The notes beneath the pieces are model-generated. The model made no database searches. It was not told the origin of the DNA and saw only the letters and a program-made list of their open reading frames with translations. From Dipylidium caninum (lineage: Eukaryota; Platyhelminthes; Cestoda; Cyclophyllidea; Dipylidiidae), in NCBI GenBank assembly GCA_017562135.1, contig QEYB01000266.1:310001-374000 (forward strand): a stretch of 64,000 bases of DNA, written 5' to 3'. Shown here piece by piece: positions 25,758 to 39,200 of the stretch. The stretch's first letter is position 1, and every line of letters begins with the position of its first letter. A program made the position numbers and the translations under genes.

Positions 25758-28043
25758 CTAGGTCCGCACTTCGTAATTTCTTGCTACAGTGAGATACTTC
25801 ACGCCCTTGTAGGGTCTGTAATTCTGTAAATAAAAAAACCCAACTGCAGTAATCGCACAGTTGAAGATGGCGACCATCTCAAGGTCGGCATTTGTAACTC
25901 GTCTCCATAGGTCAGAGTTAGCAGTAGGTGAGGGGTGTTATGCAAAAAGCACAGAAAAAGTTGTGCTTTCTGACCTCAGTGTGCATCTCCAGTCTGGACA
26001 CGCGGAGTCCGGACACCAAACACTGAGGAAATTCAAATGCTAAGTTGATTATGGGCGCGGTCGAGACCTGGGTGTAGCCACTGTGCAAAGTTATCTGAAA
26101 AAAATATTAACACGTAAATGGGGAGCGATCGAAGTTTGGCGGGGCGGGGGTGTGCGACGCACTGTGCCCTTGAGGGTAGGGTAAGTTCGGGTCTCCAAGT
26201 GACCGACGTCCCAAGTGAGGGTCTTGGTCACCGTATCGAAACTGGATCTGCCGAGTGAGCTTGTCACGTTGACACTACTGACCTCCAAGGGCATAATCAC
26301 CTTAACCGCAACTTTCTCTAACTGTAGTAAAGAAAGAACCAAGTTAACGGTAACAGAAATAAAGTTCTTACGTCATTTTCAAGGTGTCAAAAAGTATATG
26401 CAAATAAAGTGAAATGACTGGTTTAACAATATATTAAATGCCGATGCACCCTTCCCACTATTTTGTCTACATGAATCTACCTCTATTTGCCAAACAGGGA
26501 ATTAAAACTCCGCACACAATATCAAAGAGTCCACGGAGTTAGTTCAAAAAGGTTATGGCTTTATAATAATGCATGGTGGAATACTAAGAGGCGCAGCCTA
26601 ATACCCCCCAATTCTGTATTAGTTTAGCCGGCAATGAGCACTTACTTTTGTGACCTCCTTCCCCAACAACAAAGCAAGGATGAGACTTACTCTGTTCCTC
26701 AACTTACCGGTCGTCCAGCTGTTGACTTAGGAGTAACTGAAAGTTCGATTCGACCTCCGGCCTCTTGAATAGATATACTGTGTCTCAGTGCAATGGGCAG
26801 AGATATTGAGCTAACAAAAAAAACAAGAGACTGCAATATTTGAATAAACCGAATCACTGATTCGGGATAGGCGAGTTACCTGAGGTTCGAAATAAGGTAC
26901 GTAAACAGCCGAAATTTACCATCTGGGGGAATAAAAGAAAGTACTCTTTGTTTATCCCATCGAAAATAACGGACACAAGGATGGAGACTGACATCGTCCA
27001 GTAATCTTGGATCGTTAAAAGTAAGCGTCAGATCGGGCATCCCGGAAAGATGAACGATGCAATCAATCTAAAAAGGAACAGAAGAATATCCTCAAAAAGG
27101 ATACACCTAGAAGGGGCCGAATAACAAAGACTAAAATTGACTGTAGAAAGTGAACTTACCGCTCCTTCAACTTCAGCGAGAAGAACGTTCCCCGACCGAT
27201 CAATTATTGCGTTAACACTCTCGATCATATCGAAAAAAGCCTCATTTGTGGTATACTTGACGCCAGCACGACGCCACCGAGTGATGGTCAATTGGCCGGC
27301 GGGCAGGGTTGACGTAACTCCACCAACAGACCAACCCGTCACAACCTCAGCGAGCGACCGCAAGAGTTTCGGCGGTTTAATGATTTCTTTAAGAATATTC
27401 GTCTCAGTTGTTAGGGGGAATCCGTTGTCGAGCATTTCATCTAAAAGCTGTGAATTAAGTAATGACAAGCCAGGTATTTCTTCAGATACTTTCCTACGTT
27501 TGCTAGCGACAAATGACTTTTAGATAATGTAATGAAAAGCTGGTAATATTCCTAAGTAAATACTCACCTCAAACCCACAAACGATATTTTCGACAATGGT
27601 CGACTCCGATATGTTTCCGAAATAGTCTTCATAAACTGATATAACTTGATTCAAAAATTCAATGATTAAAAGGGGTGGAACTATGAAAGATAGTGAGATT
27701 ATCTTTATGATACCCTCTTCTTCGCAAGTAGCAATAAAATATAGCCCTTTTTTTTCAACAATTACGAGAATTATATTGTTTGGAGCCGTTAGCACAGCTG
27801 GAACCTTCAAAGGATCCAAAAGCTGAAATATTATTGACAAAAGGGTACAAGTTAAGAAGTGACGCGGCTAAACATAAGAACGGCATCAAGAGTGACTTTA
27901 ACAGAGAACAATTAATGTCAATTGCGAATGTTTATTCCATCCTAATATAAACACCATACCTTAGATTGCCCCTCGCAAATTGAGTCCAGACTGATCTTGG
28001 AGTCAGAGATTTCCAATGCTTCTCGAGAAGAACATCCCTTTCC
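25758..28043 (-). CDS. AP3M: AP-3 complex subunit mu, first exon missing
   Basis: Medium subunit of the AP-3 adaptor, which sorts tyrosine-motif cargo from endosomes to lysosome-related organelles. Exons, in gene order: 27960-28043, 27714-27822, 27568-27680, 27160-27447, 26880-27067, 26708-26810, 26163-26321, 25975-26094, 25758-25823 (TAG). Landmarks match human AP3M along its length: LLEKHWKS (longin-like N-domain), EVPPLLIIEFLNQV, LLDEMLDNGFPLTTETN, WRRAGVKYTTNEAFFD (start of the mu homology domain), GMPDLTLTF, RVLSFIPPDG, TLTWDVGHLE and the C-terminal YKGVKYLTVARNYEVRT. Phases close at all downstream junctions. The junction 27960 to 27822 does not close in my reading, so a small exon or a base error lies there. 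The first exon, which should encode about ten residues starting with Met, was not found upstream of 28043. The 33-nt intron 27681-27713 is in frame and free of stops. AP3M1 and AP3M2 of vertebrates cannot be distinguished here, as expected for an invertebrate single gene. Confidence 0.95.
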
Positions 28044-29249
28044 CTGTTTATTATAAAAATGCTTCTTATCATAGGTCCTATTCAGAAGCACACGATCTTA
28101 GAGTAGCCGCTTAAGAGATCAAGACGTTTCGGCGGTCTTATGGGCTAATAGTTTCCACTCCTTCTTATTATTATTTGTCCTTCACATGAGAGGTTTTAAC
28201 ATGATTGACATAATTTTATTACATGCGCGCATTTTGTTTCATTATTCATAACTCAAGGCATTATTTTTTTCCTAGGACCAAATGGGTGCATCCCCTTAAC
28301 TCTTTGTTACTGACGTGAGTTTGAGTTCATAATATAAAAGCGTTAATGATACCACACTCTTCGAATAGAGGAATAGCTGAACCCCGAAACTCGTTAATTT
28401 ATTTGGCGAGGGATATTCGAAATAATCGGAATTAGAGGAGATTATGGGGAAGGGGCGTCCTCACCACTAAGAGCAAATGTTAATGTCACATCAGTTTCAC
28501 TTGTTTATCAGGCTTAAAATTCTTATTATTAGAAGGTATACGGTGAGATCACAAGATTAACTCGCTATCCAAATTTATGCGTTAGGAGCAGGGTTCCATC
28601 AATCTCATTTAATATTTTAGATGCCACAGAAACGAGAAATCATGCCCATGCTCTTCGGTAATAGACTTTTCTTATTTTCGTGCCTGGTCTCAGGTTTTCC
28701 AGGACCGGTTAATAAAACGCACATTTCTTGTGGATAGTTAATGACGCTCCAAAAGGGTCAATTTAACTATTAGTTCTTTCGTTCATCTTACCCCTGGTCA
28801 CTAAGGCATGTTTCTGTTGGCGATTGAGTATTGGGAAAATTTTGTGTGTTCATGCTGATCACATTCTCATCATTAAGTCCTGGCACATTTGCCCTTGTCA
28901 ATCCCTTCAATAATATCCAAAGGAGATGTTCATAATTTTTAGTTTATCCCTGATCACCCGCCCATAATGATACGCCTCCCCATTTCACGCGATTTTTGCG
29001 TTGCCAACTTTCCTCCCCGAAAAGTACACATTCTGGTAGTTGAATAAAATCTTAAAATCCTCTTTACTTCAGAGGATTATGGTCAATTTATCTCCACTTT
29101 GGCGCTGTCGCCATACTTAAATTTAATAGTTTGAAAGGTCGTCAAATTGACAGGGAATGATGCCCTGTGCATCTCATTAAGTAGACAACATAAATTTTCC
29201 GCAAATATTATATACCTGTTTATCAGACTGCTTTCAAGTTTAGACGTGC
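28044..29249. other. AT-rich region, no gene recognised
   Basis: The first exon and promoter of AP-3 mu (minus strand) should lie here, but no short exon with the expected N-terminal sequence and donor phase could be placed. No repeats or RNA genes recognised. Stop codons are frequent in all frames. Confidence 0.45.
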
Positions 29250-30830
29250 CTAAGTGGATATGTTACCTCGGAAGAGAGGAATCGTTAAGGTTTGTCGCTC
29301 TTATCATTCTACAAGGGGACCATCGGCAATTCGTCTCTCGTTTGCGTTGTGCCACGTGAGGTGTTACTTTGATCCCTTCGTGGCTGCTGATGTCAGTCAT
29401 TCTCGCCTGCACGAGGCAAAACTTGGGGCATTTCGGTGCCTCCTTCGAAGAAGATTGCAATTTGGTTCGACCATTTGGCAAGCACTTGTCAGCCAAATAT
29501 AACCGTATTTCAGCCCCCTTAGCATACACCTACGACGAGCGTGAAATTGGCCACTACCTCACATGTTCTACAGTCTCGCTCTGGTATTTTCAATCAAATC
29601 AGCTTCCTTGTATCGCCGCTTGTTGGTATAGACGATACAGATGGGTAGCAGTCCCTCGCTACCGGCGGGCTACTCTGCGAGGGGCAAGAAGGCATTTACG
29701 TTTGTTAGCGTACAATGAAGACTATGCACTGTTGGGAATGCCACTGGGGCTGTGCCAAATTCAAGTCGTTTTTCGCTTTGATTATTTAGTGAATACGAAT
29801 TTACTTGCAACCGTGTAAACTAATTTCCACAGTATTTTCTGCAATTTGAATTCATGCAATGCGGGCCCTGGTAGGGACCGTAGGCGGGTGTCGCTGGTTG
29901 GTGGGCAAAATTAAGTTAAGACGAGCATGCTGCACTAAAAAGGCGCTCTTCAAGGCACACTTTCACAGTGCGCCTCGTAGGGCGCTTTTATCACTCCACG
30001 ACTTATATTTGCATTCCATCCACGCGGAAAACGCTGCCATTTTATGTCAATTCAAAGTAAATGTTGACCTCGTTTATAAACAACGGTGCATCTCCTTAGC
30101 CAAAATATGTCCACACAAAAGTCTCTGTGTTCTGCGCATACTTGCCCCAGTCGTAAATAAGGTTGAAGATTTTACTGGTCTGGAGAATCGTAACGTGCAA
30201 TTCCATCCACCGACGTCCTCCTATTCTTTGGCCAGAATGCGGTATTTGTTCACTTGCACATGCTCTTTCTCCAGTTCTTCATTGTCCGCGAATCCTACTT
30301 CCCTCCCAATAAGGTGTCCGGAAGCCCAGCTCCACCACCTCTCACACTCGCCATCCCCACTGGCTCCACACCGACACTGATTGAGGCAACGTCAGTGCAG
30401 GTACTAAAAAGCCAACAACGGCGTCCTGCCAGAGCGTGGGCTTTTTCCGATGCCGACGGGGGCTTTATTGACATCCGCCTTAAGTTACCCATTGAGGAAG
30501 AAATTCGGGTGTTTATAATTTATACGGTAACTGAACAATTTTGGCACTCTCGTGTCGATCAACTGGATTACTCCCTTGAGGGCTCCCAAGTATGTATCTT
30601 AAGGATTGCCATACATGAAAAGGAATATTTCGGGAACGGCTTGAATGGAACAGTCCTTTGCATTAACCGGAGACAAGTTCAATGATCTGAGAACAATGTG
30701 TCAACGCGTCCTCGACCCACCGGCACTGGTAACGTCTTCGTCGCAAATTCTGATGTGGAAGAAAAAAACCCATGCCAACTGTGTGGAGGTGGTTGACAAC
30801 TTAGGCACTGCCTCGAGCGCTCTCGAATAA
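29250..30830 (+). CDS. possible multi-exon gene of unknown identity
   Basis: Four overlapping plus-strand open frames are packed together: up to 29818 (149 codons), 29859-30380 (173), 30254-30685 (143) and 30645-30830 (61). That density is unusual for the surrounding AT-rich sequence. The most protein-like pieces are SFEEDCNLVRPFGKHLSAKY and YTYDEREIGHYLTC (about 29440-29570). Others are PPNKVSGSPAPPPLTLAIPT just upstream of a GTACTA donor-like site (about 30300-30400), DADGGFIDIRLKLPIEEEI (about 30450-30510), and FALTGDKFNDLRTMCQRVL followed by a possible donor (about 30660-30730). I do not recognise the family. It may be an expressed gene whose exon borders I cannot resolve, a decayed gene, or chance. 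Strand is chosen because the open frames are longer on plus. Confidence 0.28.
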
Positions 30831-33800
30831 CCTTCCACCCGTTTTACAGCTCACCTCAACTGAAGCCGACTGGGCGGGGCACCGTCTCCTCGTGGCGCAC
30901 CCGATACTCGACACACTGGCAATTAATGGCGACGTCTAATGTAAGAAAAAAGCAGTACCCTGCTGCGGAACACTGTCGCCGGGCCCGCCCGGACGCGGGT
31001 CTCTCTCGCCCCCTCCCCCCTTCCCCCGGTCCCCCGTTCGGCCGCACAACAGCCTTGTTTCGGCTATTCGTGGATTAATTGGCCGCGAATTGCCGGGTTG
31101 GAGGTCTCAACCGCTCGGGTGTCGAGGTCACAAAGTCGTCTCCTCCCGATGTCCTTAGAGGACGAAGCTCTGGCCGGACCACCACCGGCGCGGAGCGCGC
31201 GCACGATCGAGAGATGTCGACCGACCGACAGACCGATCGATTGATCGATCGATTGATTGATTGATTAGTCTCGTCCGGGCATACGTGCGCAAAATGATAG
31301 GAGGCGGGAGCCATGGCGACGACATTCCAGGCTGTGGAGGGCGGGCAGAGAGAGAGAGAGGAGGGAAAATATCCGAATGAAGGACACTCGAGGTGGAGTT
31401 CGCCCGTGACAAATGATCCACGCGCCAGCTGTTAAGGCAGCAAAATTAGTAAGTGAAAGCAATGGAATTTGAGGGGTTGGAGAGGAATGGGCTGTGTGGG
31501 GGGGCTGAAGTGGGAGAGGCAGGCGGCGGGCTGCAATCGCGGAGAGGGTCATCTATCTCCTCTCCCACGCGCAGGCGCGCAAGAACTCGCGTGAACCCTA
31601 ATAAAGTTGCTTGTCTCTGTTGAAAAGAAGCAGCCGGTGTTACACCAGGGCTGGCCCCGTCTGCTGTCCACAAGTCAGACAAAGTAATGCTCGTGTCTCT
31701 GGTTTTTACCGAAGAAGGGGTCTGCAAACGGCGTAGGCTCAGATCAGAACAGGCGGTGACTTCCAAGTCAAAATGGTGGGCGTACACTGCCCCTCCCTTT
31801 CTATCCAAATTAGCTGACTATCTTTCAAAGTTTCGTGATAATAAGCTTCATAGAATAGGTGCGCGTCGCGAAAATGGGCATTTGATGGTACGAGAGTTCA
31901 TATCTTACCTCTCCACAGCTTATTCTTTCACCCTGTTTTAGCACTAGGCCTTGAGCCAAGTATGTACAGGCTTCTTCATGGAATAAAGTAAAATAGCTTG
32001 ATCGGCCCTCAACAACATACTGCGCTGGACAACAGGGCGATGCGCCTTTCTGCTTCTGCTTGGAAGATGTCACGATTCCCGCTGGTCTAGTGTTACTGTT
32101 ACGACGGGTCCACCGCTGTACGTGACGGACGTTGACGTCCATAGTCTTCCGCCTTTCCTTTCTCCGTTGCTTGCTCACAATACTCGTGAGGGACAGTGCG
32201 TCAACCGGCACGTCCTCCAAATGCTGGGGCCTCGTGCATTATGCGAGACGAATTGACCCGATTTCAGCAGCGGTTTTGTGTACCTTTCGTCCGGCCACTG
32301 TCGTGTCGCACCGAAACTCGGACCTTTTCGCGATGTTTTCGCCTCATGGCGGAGCTCTGTCCTTTTTGATAAATGAACGCTTCCTGCGGATTGCACAAGT
32401 GGGTTCACATCAGCCATAACTCCTTGATTTATAGCGCAAGCATTAATAACACCTCTCCCCTCGGGGACGGCCCAGCTCTACCTTGTGGGGGCCTGTGTAA
32501 TAGTGCATTTGGCATTCTGGAGGCGCAAGCGTTTTTTATGGAAGCAATTCCAGCCCTCCATAGGCTTACACCTCCGTGTAGAAGATGTCGTGCACAGTAG
32601 CCAGTGTTTAGGCGTTTGGCAGAGTGAACACTTCAGCGAACGCGGGGAAGGAGATGCGGGGAGGTAAGCGGGAGAAATTGCAGAACCTGAAGCAGCTGGA
32701 GCACAGAGCATGTTACTGCTGGCGTCGACTGTCAATCCGGGGCTCTTCAGTGCAGCGCATACTCCCGTGCTGGGTCCATTTTGACCCCAGGCAGTTGCGC
32801 GTGGGTCCCCGAAGGTTCGGTCTGGCGGGAGACGAACGTCACTCCGCGCGTACGACGCCCTAAGGAGTGGAAGGCATAAGCATACAAGACGACTTGCTTT
32901 CATTTCCCGTCAAGTCGCAGTTCTTAGGACCTCCAGATGAGAAGGGGCAGACATCGAGTTTCCTACTCGTTCCACGGGACTTGCCCCTCGTGTAACACAC
33001 CATCCCAACTGAGGAATGCTTATCAGAGGGTGAAGCAGTTGGACCTTCGTTTGTTAATGCAATTACTGGCTTTGTTTGACACATAGTGAGCACAATTTTG
33101 AGGCTCGGTGACACCTGCGTAAGGACTTTAAATCGCCTCTCGCCACCAACCTCTTCGCCGCTTTGCCTGCCCGACTTCGAGGCTGCGTCTTTCAACTGGT
33201 GCCTGTGCGACTCGAGCCCGTCGGCGATTTGCTGGGTCGGACACGCCCCGGGGCGGCTGCGCACCACCGCCCACGGGGGCCTCCTTCGCCTCGTCCGCTT
33301 GTAGCGCTAATCCACCGATTAGTGCCCTCATGGACGTTGAGGTGTTCGTGAAAGCCCTAAAAAGGCGAGAAAGAAGAATGTCTGCGCATTTGAATTTCAG
33401 AATAACTAACCTTTCCTTTGCGAGGCAAAGTAGCAGAAGCCATAACGCTGGCTTTAACTGTTTCCACCAACGCTTGGTGTCGTAATTTCCCGCACGTAAG
33501 GGAAGCGACTGCCCAAATTCACGATGTTTGGGTGGTTGTGTGCTAATAAAAAAACATTGGGTGGAAGGAAGTTGTCCTCTGCGCATGGGAAATGACTGGA
33601 AGTGTTTCATTCTGGCTATGCCGCCTAGCAAAGAGGACAGGCGAGGCCAGTGGGTGTGATGCGAGGCTTGGGAGTAGCTGCTAAAATTGTGCACTCGTTC
33701 AGAACGCCTCTGATCCCCGCCAGAGGGCGTCGGTGGAGCTAAAATCGAGGATGGCGCGTTATACAGTTGACAGAGGCTACACCGAGGCGTTCATCTATTT

Positions 33801-36158
33801 GCGAGTCAGTTCGCGACTCATCGCGAGCTTCGCCAGCAACGGAATCGGAGATCGTTCAGCGTCTACACGCCTTCGACACGTCGCGGCGGCGTCACCTTCC
33901 GCTGCCACTGTTCACTTTGCGGCCGTGATGAAGCACCCAGTGATTCCGCTCAGGCGGTTTTGCCTTTTTTGGCAACGTGATTTTAAACTCATTTTGAGAT
34001 TTTACAAGGCACTTTCAAATGCGGCGGATAGAGGCAGCATTTGTCATCATCTATCAACGATGCCAAACCGCCAGTAGACGAGTTCTGCTCGCTTTCATTT
34101 ATGAGCCTACGAAACTGCCTCAACCACCGAACGCGATTCTATTCACCGACTCGGCTTGAGCACGGTCTGGTAGTTTTTTTTACCCCGCCTCCTCTGAGAC
34201 TCGCAGGAATGCAAGCGTCACGCCGAGGAGGTTTGGTGGCCGGAGCCAGATGGGGCAGGCGAAGAAGGCATGTTTGGCAGTTAGAAGTAAGGGAGTGGTT
34301 GGAGCGCGAGACCGCTTTCCAGATACCTTCCGGGAAATTCTCTCGATGCAGTCCCGGTTGAATGATGGCAGTTTACACAAACATACCACGTACGCGTAGG
34401 TTTAATTTGGACAGGAGAACTATGCTTTCCATTGAATAAGAATGTCGCTCTAGGTCCCACACCTACGCGCGTGCCTTTTCGTCTGACCAAAGGTGCACAG
34501 AAGCGCATCAGCTCCGCAGGCGGAAAGAGGAAGGGGGCGGTGGGGCCCATCACATTCTCGTTCCTGCGCCCGTCCGTGTAGGCGGGAACGCAACTGGCAC
34601 AATTGCGTCGTCTTATCCTTTTCTTAGACTGTAGACAATGAACGGCCTTCACAAGCGAAGACGTAGAAAGCTGCTAAATGCTGTTTATTACTGCGAGCCT
34701 CCATAGCCCCGCACACTTCCACCTATAGCCACCGACCCGACATTTAGCTGCGTTCAAGTATTTTTGGAAAACGAGGGGGTACGGCAGGCCGAAATTGTGC
34801 ATCTACGCGGGCACATCCACGAGGCATCTTCTTCAGGTCAACAATTCAACAGGTGGAATCTAAATCTTTTCTCACTGTACCGTTTGGTTGGTGAGAGGCG
34901 TCGAGTTCATTGATATGATGACAGGGCACAACGCATCAGCCCGAAATTTAAACCACCTTAGCAAAAAATTACTTTTTTACGATACTGAAAAGAGATTTCT
35001 GGCCGAGGCGCAGGAGACTGGCCATGGTGGGTTGGGCCAGTCAATTCACTACTAGATGCTCTTACCGCCGACGGATTGCGTCCCTCGCAGATTCAAAGAC
35101 ACGAGCGCGGACGCGGACCGCCCTCTCCCCTCAGCGGCCCTCCCGGTGTGCTGACATCGCCAGTTGCCGTTCCGAGTAGGCAGCTTTCCGCTCTTGCCTA
35201 CTAGAAAATAGCGGCTTATATTTGCGGAAAGCAGCCACGGTTCACACGCAACCGTGTTCGGTCCAGACTCCGGTGAAGTGAGACGAATTGGCCACTTCAT
35301 GTTTTTCTCCCTGACCACAGCTAAAAGGACGTTTGGCTCAAGTGCTGCCGACTTTTCTCAAGTCTGTAGGGCTCACAACAGACCATGTCCCACGTCTCTT
35401 TTAGTATTAAAAAAACACTTAGTGGACAGCCAATAGTCATGGGGCCAGTTGGATGTAGCCTACAGATCCCACATCGCCTCCAGTAACGCTTTTCGGCGCT
35501 GAACGGCCCCCAGACGGCTTGTCTACGCCGAAGACGCACTTAAGTCAATAAGGGGCGCCACAGTAGGCAGGTGCAGACACTGCCACTGGGCACTTCGCTG
35601 TCCAGTCGTGTGGACAGTCGCAGCACCCAGGTTAGCGCGCACGAAGCGTGTGTGCACGCGAGCGCGCGTTCTCGCACTTGCACCCAACCAATTAGGTGGG
35701 CGGACATCCAACAGCCTCAGCCTGCATTGGACGGTGGGTCTCGGGACCGCCTTATAAACCCGAGGACTGACCATCCGCCTTCTTAGATCGGTGGCACGAT
35801 CGGGTGAGCGTTCTTTTGGCACGTTGCAATCAAAAGGGGAGATCGTTACTTAAACAGTAGAGGAAGATCTCAATTCGATCAACAACAAAGGAGGCCTGTG
35901 GCCCCGTCCCCCTCTCGCCGGTCTCGTACAACTAGGAAGGGGCTACAGAACATCGCGCTCAGAGATTTTCACCTCTCTCCAACTTTCATCCCGCCCTCTT
36001 CGGCAAGAAGGCGTGGTGCTCTCGGGCGGACTCTTTCCTTTTGCTAGTGGGAAAGACCGCCAGCAGCCTTCTTAGCGACTTCGCTGACATCTCAGCACTC
36101 CCCCTACTCCCCGCTTTAGCTATCCCTTACCTTTGCCTCCTTTCACTGATCAACAAGC
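30831..36158. other. GC-rich region upstream of the giant CCDC141/titin-like gene
   Basis: More than 5 kb of GC-rich, CpG-containing sequence. Open frames of up to 188 codons occur on both strands and overlap one another, with unbalanced, Arg/Pro/Ser-rich composition and no recognisable domain. Position immediately 5' of a large gene suggests promoter, untranslated first exon(s) and their introns. I found no tRNA, mobile element or conserved coding exon. Confidence 0.45.
31205..31267. repeat. tetranucleotide GACC/GATC/GATT repeat
   Basis: A run that drifts from GACC/GACA units into GATC and then GATT units. An AG-dinucleotide run follows near 31350-31362. Simple-sequence DNA in the upstream GC-rich region. 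Confidence 0.8.
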
Positions 36159-36287
36159 ATGTCGGATAGAGAAGATATTTCAACGCAGTCGTCTTCTGAC
36201 TTCTCAGAGAACTTCCCTTCTACTACCACCATTAGCACCGTCGCAGTACAGGCCGGGCAATCCAAGATTATTCTGGCTGTTCTGAGG
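36159..36287 (+). CDS. first coding exon with conserved CCDC141-type start
   Basis: A 43-codon exon starting MSDREDISTQSS and containing TTTISTVAVQAGQSKI before a GTAAGT donor. The block corresponds residue for residue to the N-terminus I recall for human CCDC141, a spectrin-repeat protein whose gene neighbours TTN. The match continues seamlessly into the next exon (CGTWIKVRI, then VGSSGTSAEVRLLLEQHASL). Confidence 0.88.
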
Positions 36288-39200
36288 GTAAGTGGTCGCC
36301 CTTTCGTATGTCGCCCTGCGAGGGTCCGTATTTGAGACGGTGGTTAAGTTGAGGGCGACACTTAGGTGGGACGTGGGGACAGCGCAGCTGCGAGAATATT
36401 CTCGTCAGATGAAGGAGGTTTTCGGCCAGTTATTTTGTCACCACTTTACTTCTGGGCGAAAGTTTGTGAGAACCAGTGAACAAACTTATGTGTGACTGTC
36501 GCTCGAACCCTTTAGTTATTAATGCGTAGTCATCTGGTTGGTAGAGATTTGAAATCAAAGGAAGTGCGAGTGTGGAGGTAAAAGAGTTAGAAAGTGACAA
36601 GAGGACGTTTGGCAGAAGTGGAGCGAATCCGTGACAAGGCAGTGGATCGCCGCTGAGCGCGTCATGACGCCACCAAAAGGTTTTTTAACCGCGTGGCATT
36701 GCCGGTGTCCTCTTCGACAGATGCATCCGAAGGCGTGTGACCTGCGCATGACCTGGCGCGCTCGCCCGGTTCCTCGCCAGCCTACGCCCTTTGCCTTCTT
36801 TCATTTGCCGCCTCCTTGTCACTTGCTTTTCCGAGTCTCAGTAAAGTAAGGTTTTAGACGACTTTGAGTATGTGGGAGGAGTAGCCGTTTTCCTTTTACA
36901 TGTTGCTGACGTGACGGAATGTGAAATGATTGTTTTAAAAAAGGGAAGTTCTGTGGCAACCACAGCGAAGGGAACTAAGAAAAAAACGAGAGGCACCCGA
37001 CAAGCTCGACTTCCTCGTGAGACGGGCGCAAAGCCCTTTTAGCGTCAGCGTTCCTCCGCAGTGCTTTGAATACTAAAGTCAGGTAATTCAGGCGACCTCA
37101 CGAAAATGGAGGAGACGTGAGTGACTCTCTTCGGGAAGGCCATCGCCTCACCATCCAGTCGGTGGCTTGTACGAACAGGCTGACGAAATTTTCATCGTCT
37201 CCATAAATGAGTAGCATCTGGTTATGAATTGAATAAATGTTTAAAAATCGTCTGATCTGAACTGCCTGTTCCTTCAACCGGTAACCGAGAAGCAAGCGCA
37301 AGACAGTCCACGTGTAGACCCTCTATGAGCCACGATAAACTGAGGCTTGACGGAGCGCATTTCCATGTGTGCAGTGCGGCACCTGGATAAAGGTGAGAAT
37401 TCAACGCATGGAACCAGACCTCTACGACGTGGGCTCGAGTGGCACCTCGGCGGAGGTGCGCCTACTTTTGGAGCAGCACGCCAGCCTGGTGGCGAAGTTG
37501 GCGGCGAAGCAGGACCAGATCTCGGAGCTGCTCACGCGGGCCGAGGAGATGGTCTCGCAGCAGCCGACAGAGGGCCAGGCCCAAGTGTACTCCGCCATGT
37601 CCTCCTCCCTCAACACGGCATGGCGCGAGTTGCTCGATGTCCTCGGCAAACGTGGTCATCTTCTTCAACTGGTGGCGGAATGCTTTGAAAATGCAGAAAC
37701 TGTGCACGCAGCAGCAGCCAAGATCATCGAGTCCTCAGCCTCTGCGGACTGGGGTCACTCTGTCGAGTCAGTTCGACAACTCATCCAGGTAATTCTACCA
37801 GTGCCTTTCTTAGTCGTACCTTCGTGAAATTCACACACGGCGGTCGAGATTGTTACCTTCGCTGCAAACGATAAGACTGAGCGAGAAACTCGACATTTGT
37901 AAATAGTTTGGGTGACTCGGAAAGGATGACGTTTCTTGACAGTGAGACTTGATGTGAAAGGGAAAAAACGGTAATTTGTTGGGAAGGTTAAGAGGTGCGG
38001 GAACAGGGCCGTATGAGCTACCGATGATTTACCTTTGCATGAGCAGAAGCACGAAGAGCTGAAGAATGAGAAGCTACTGGAACCGACGCGTCGGATGTTG
38101 GAGGCGGCCAATGCGGCGTTAGAGCTGCTCACCCGAATGGCCGTTCGTACCGGGCAGACGCCCGAGTCTGGATTAACTCGCACGAGCGCCGAGACCCGTG
38201 AGCGCATCGCCACTGTCACCGGAGACGCCAACGAGGCCCGCCATCTGGCTGAAATCGCCTGGGAGCGACGTGCCCTCCTCCTCCAACTCCGCTTCACTGT
38301 AGTCCGACTTGAAACAGAACATGAACACGTTGTTGAGTGGTTCTCCAGGGTAAGAACTGCCTCCTCCCCTTGACCTATCATCCTCCCCTTTTTCCTTCCC
38401 TCAGTAAGCATCCCTGACCGCCTCTTCGCATTTTTAAAATCTCCTGAGGAAAAACTTCCCGCCGCATGCGATCGCTGGGCAGTGTTTAACCGTCCATGAA
38501 CAGTCGTTTGACATTGAGAGCGGCCATAGAGTACTGAAAGTGCCCTAACAGCCATTTGTTGCTGCTTTACTGAGACCGTGGATTATCGAAGAAGCTATAA
38601 TTGCAAAATATCCGTTTATTCAGGTTCGGCGGCACTAACTTGAGGATTTTTTCATACTTTGACAGGTTGCAGAGCCTACCATGGCATCAGCTTTACCTGG
38701 CAGCAATCTTCAAGACTGCGAAGTAGCCATGGAGACCCTCATGGGTCTGGCAGCGGACGCTCGTGAGTATCAACACGTCAACAGTCGTCTGGTTCGCCAG
38801 GCGCAACAGCTCAGCATACCACGGGAAGAGGCTGAAGAAGAACCGGACATTGAGATGCAGAGTGCACACAGGGCGCTGGTGGATCGGTTCGCCACCTCGG
38901 AAAAGTATATTTGGGAATTCCTTGATCGCATCGAGTCACGACGCCGATGCCTTCAGGCCAGCATCATATTCTTCAGCGAAGCCGCAGTGGTATGGCTCCG
39001 TCCACTTCCATCACACGCGTCGGTATTGGAGGCCAGTTTGCCATAATTCTCGTTTGTCCATCCTGTAGCTTCTGGAACAATTGAGAACTCTGGAAAAGGA
39101 TATTAGCGTCAGTGACAAATCGCGACAAGACGTCCATGATGCGATCTTGCAGCGGCTCAGCGAGCTAGAAGTGCGAGTGCCCGGACTGCGGGATATCCTC

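Noticed and set aside
25861..26043. A 60-codon plus-strand frame
   Set aside because: Overlaps the minus-strand AP-3 mu exon 25975-26094 and the preceding intron; antisense shadow.
29230..29330. Resemblance to the PAN2 exonuclease motif (LPRKRGI in one frame, SLRFVALIILQG in the next)
   Set aside because: The match is only about a dozen residues, needs a frame change and is not flanked by further PAN2 similarity such as the catalytic HD motif. Possibly chance; noted only because PAN2 lacks its 3' half nearby.
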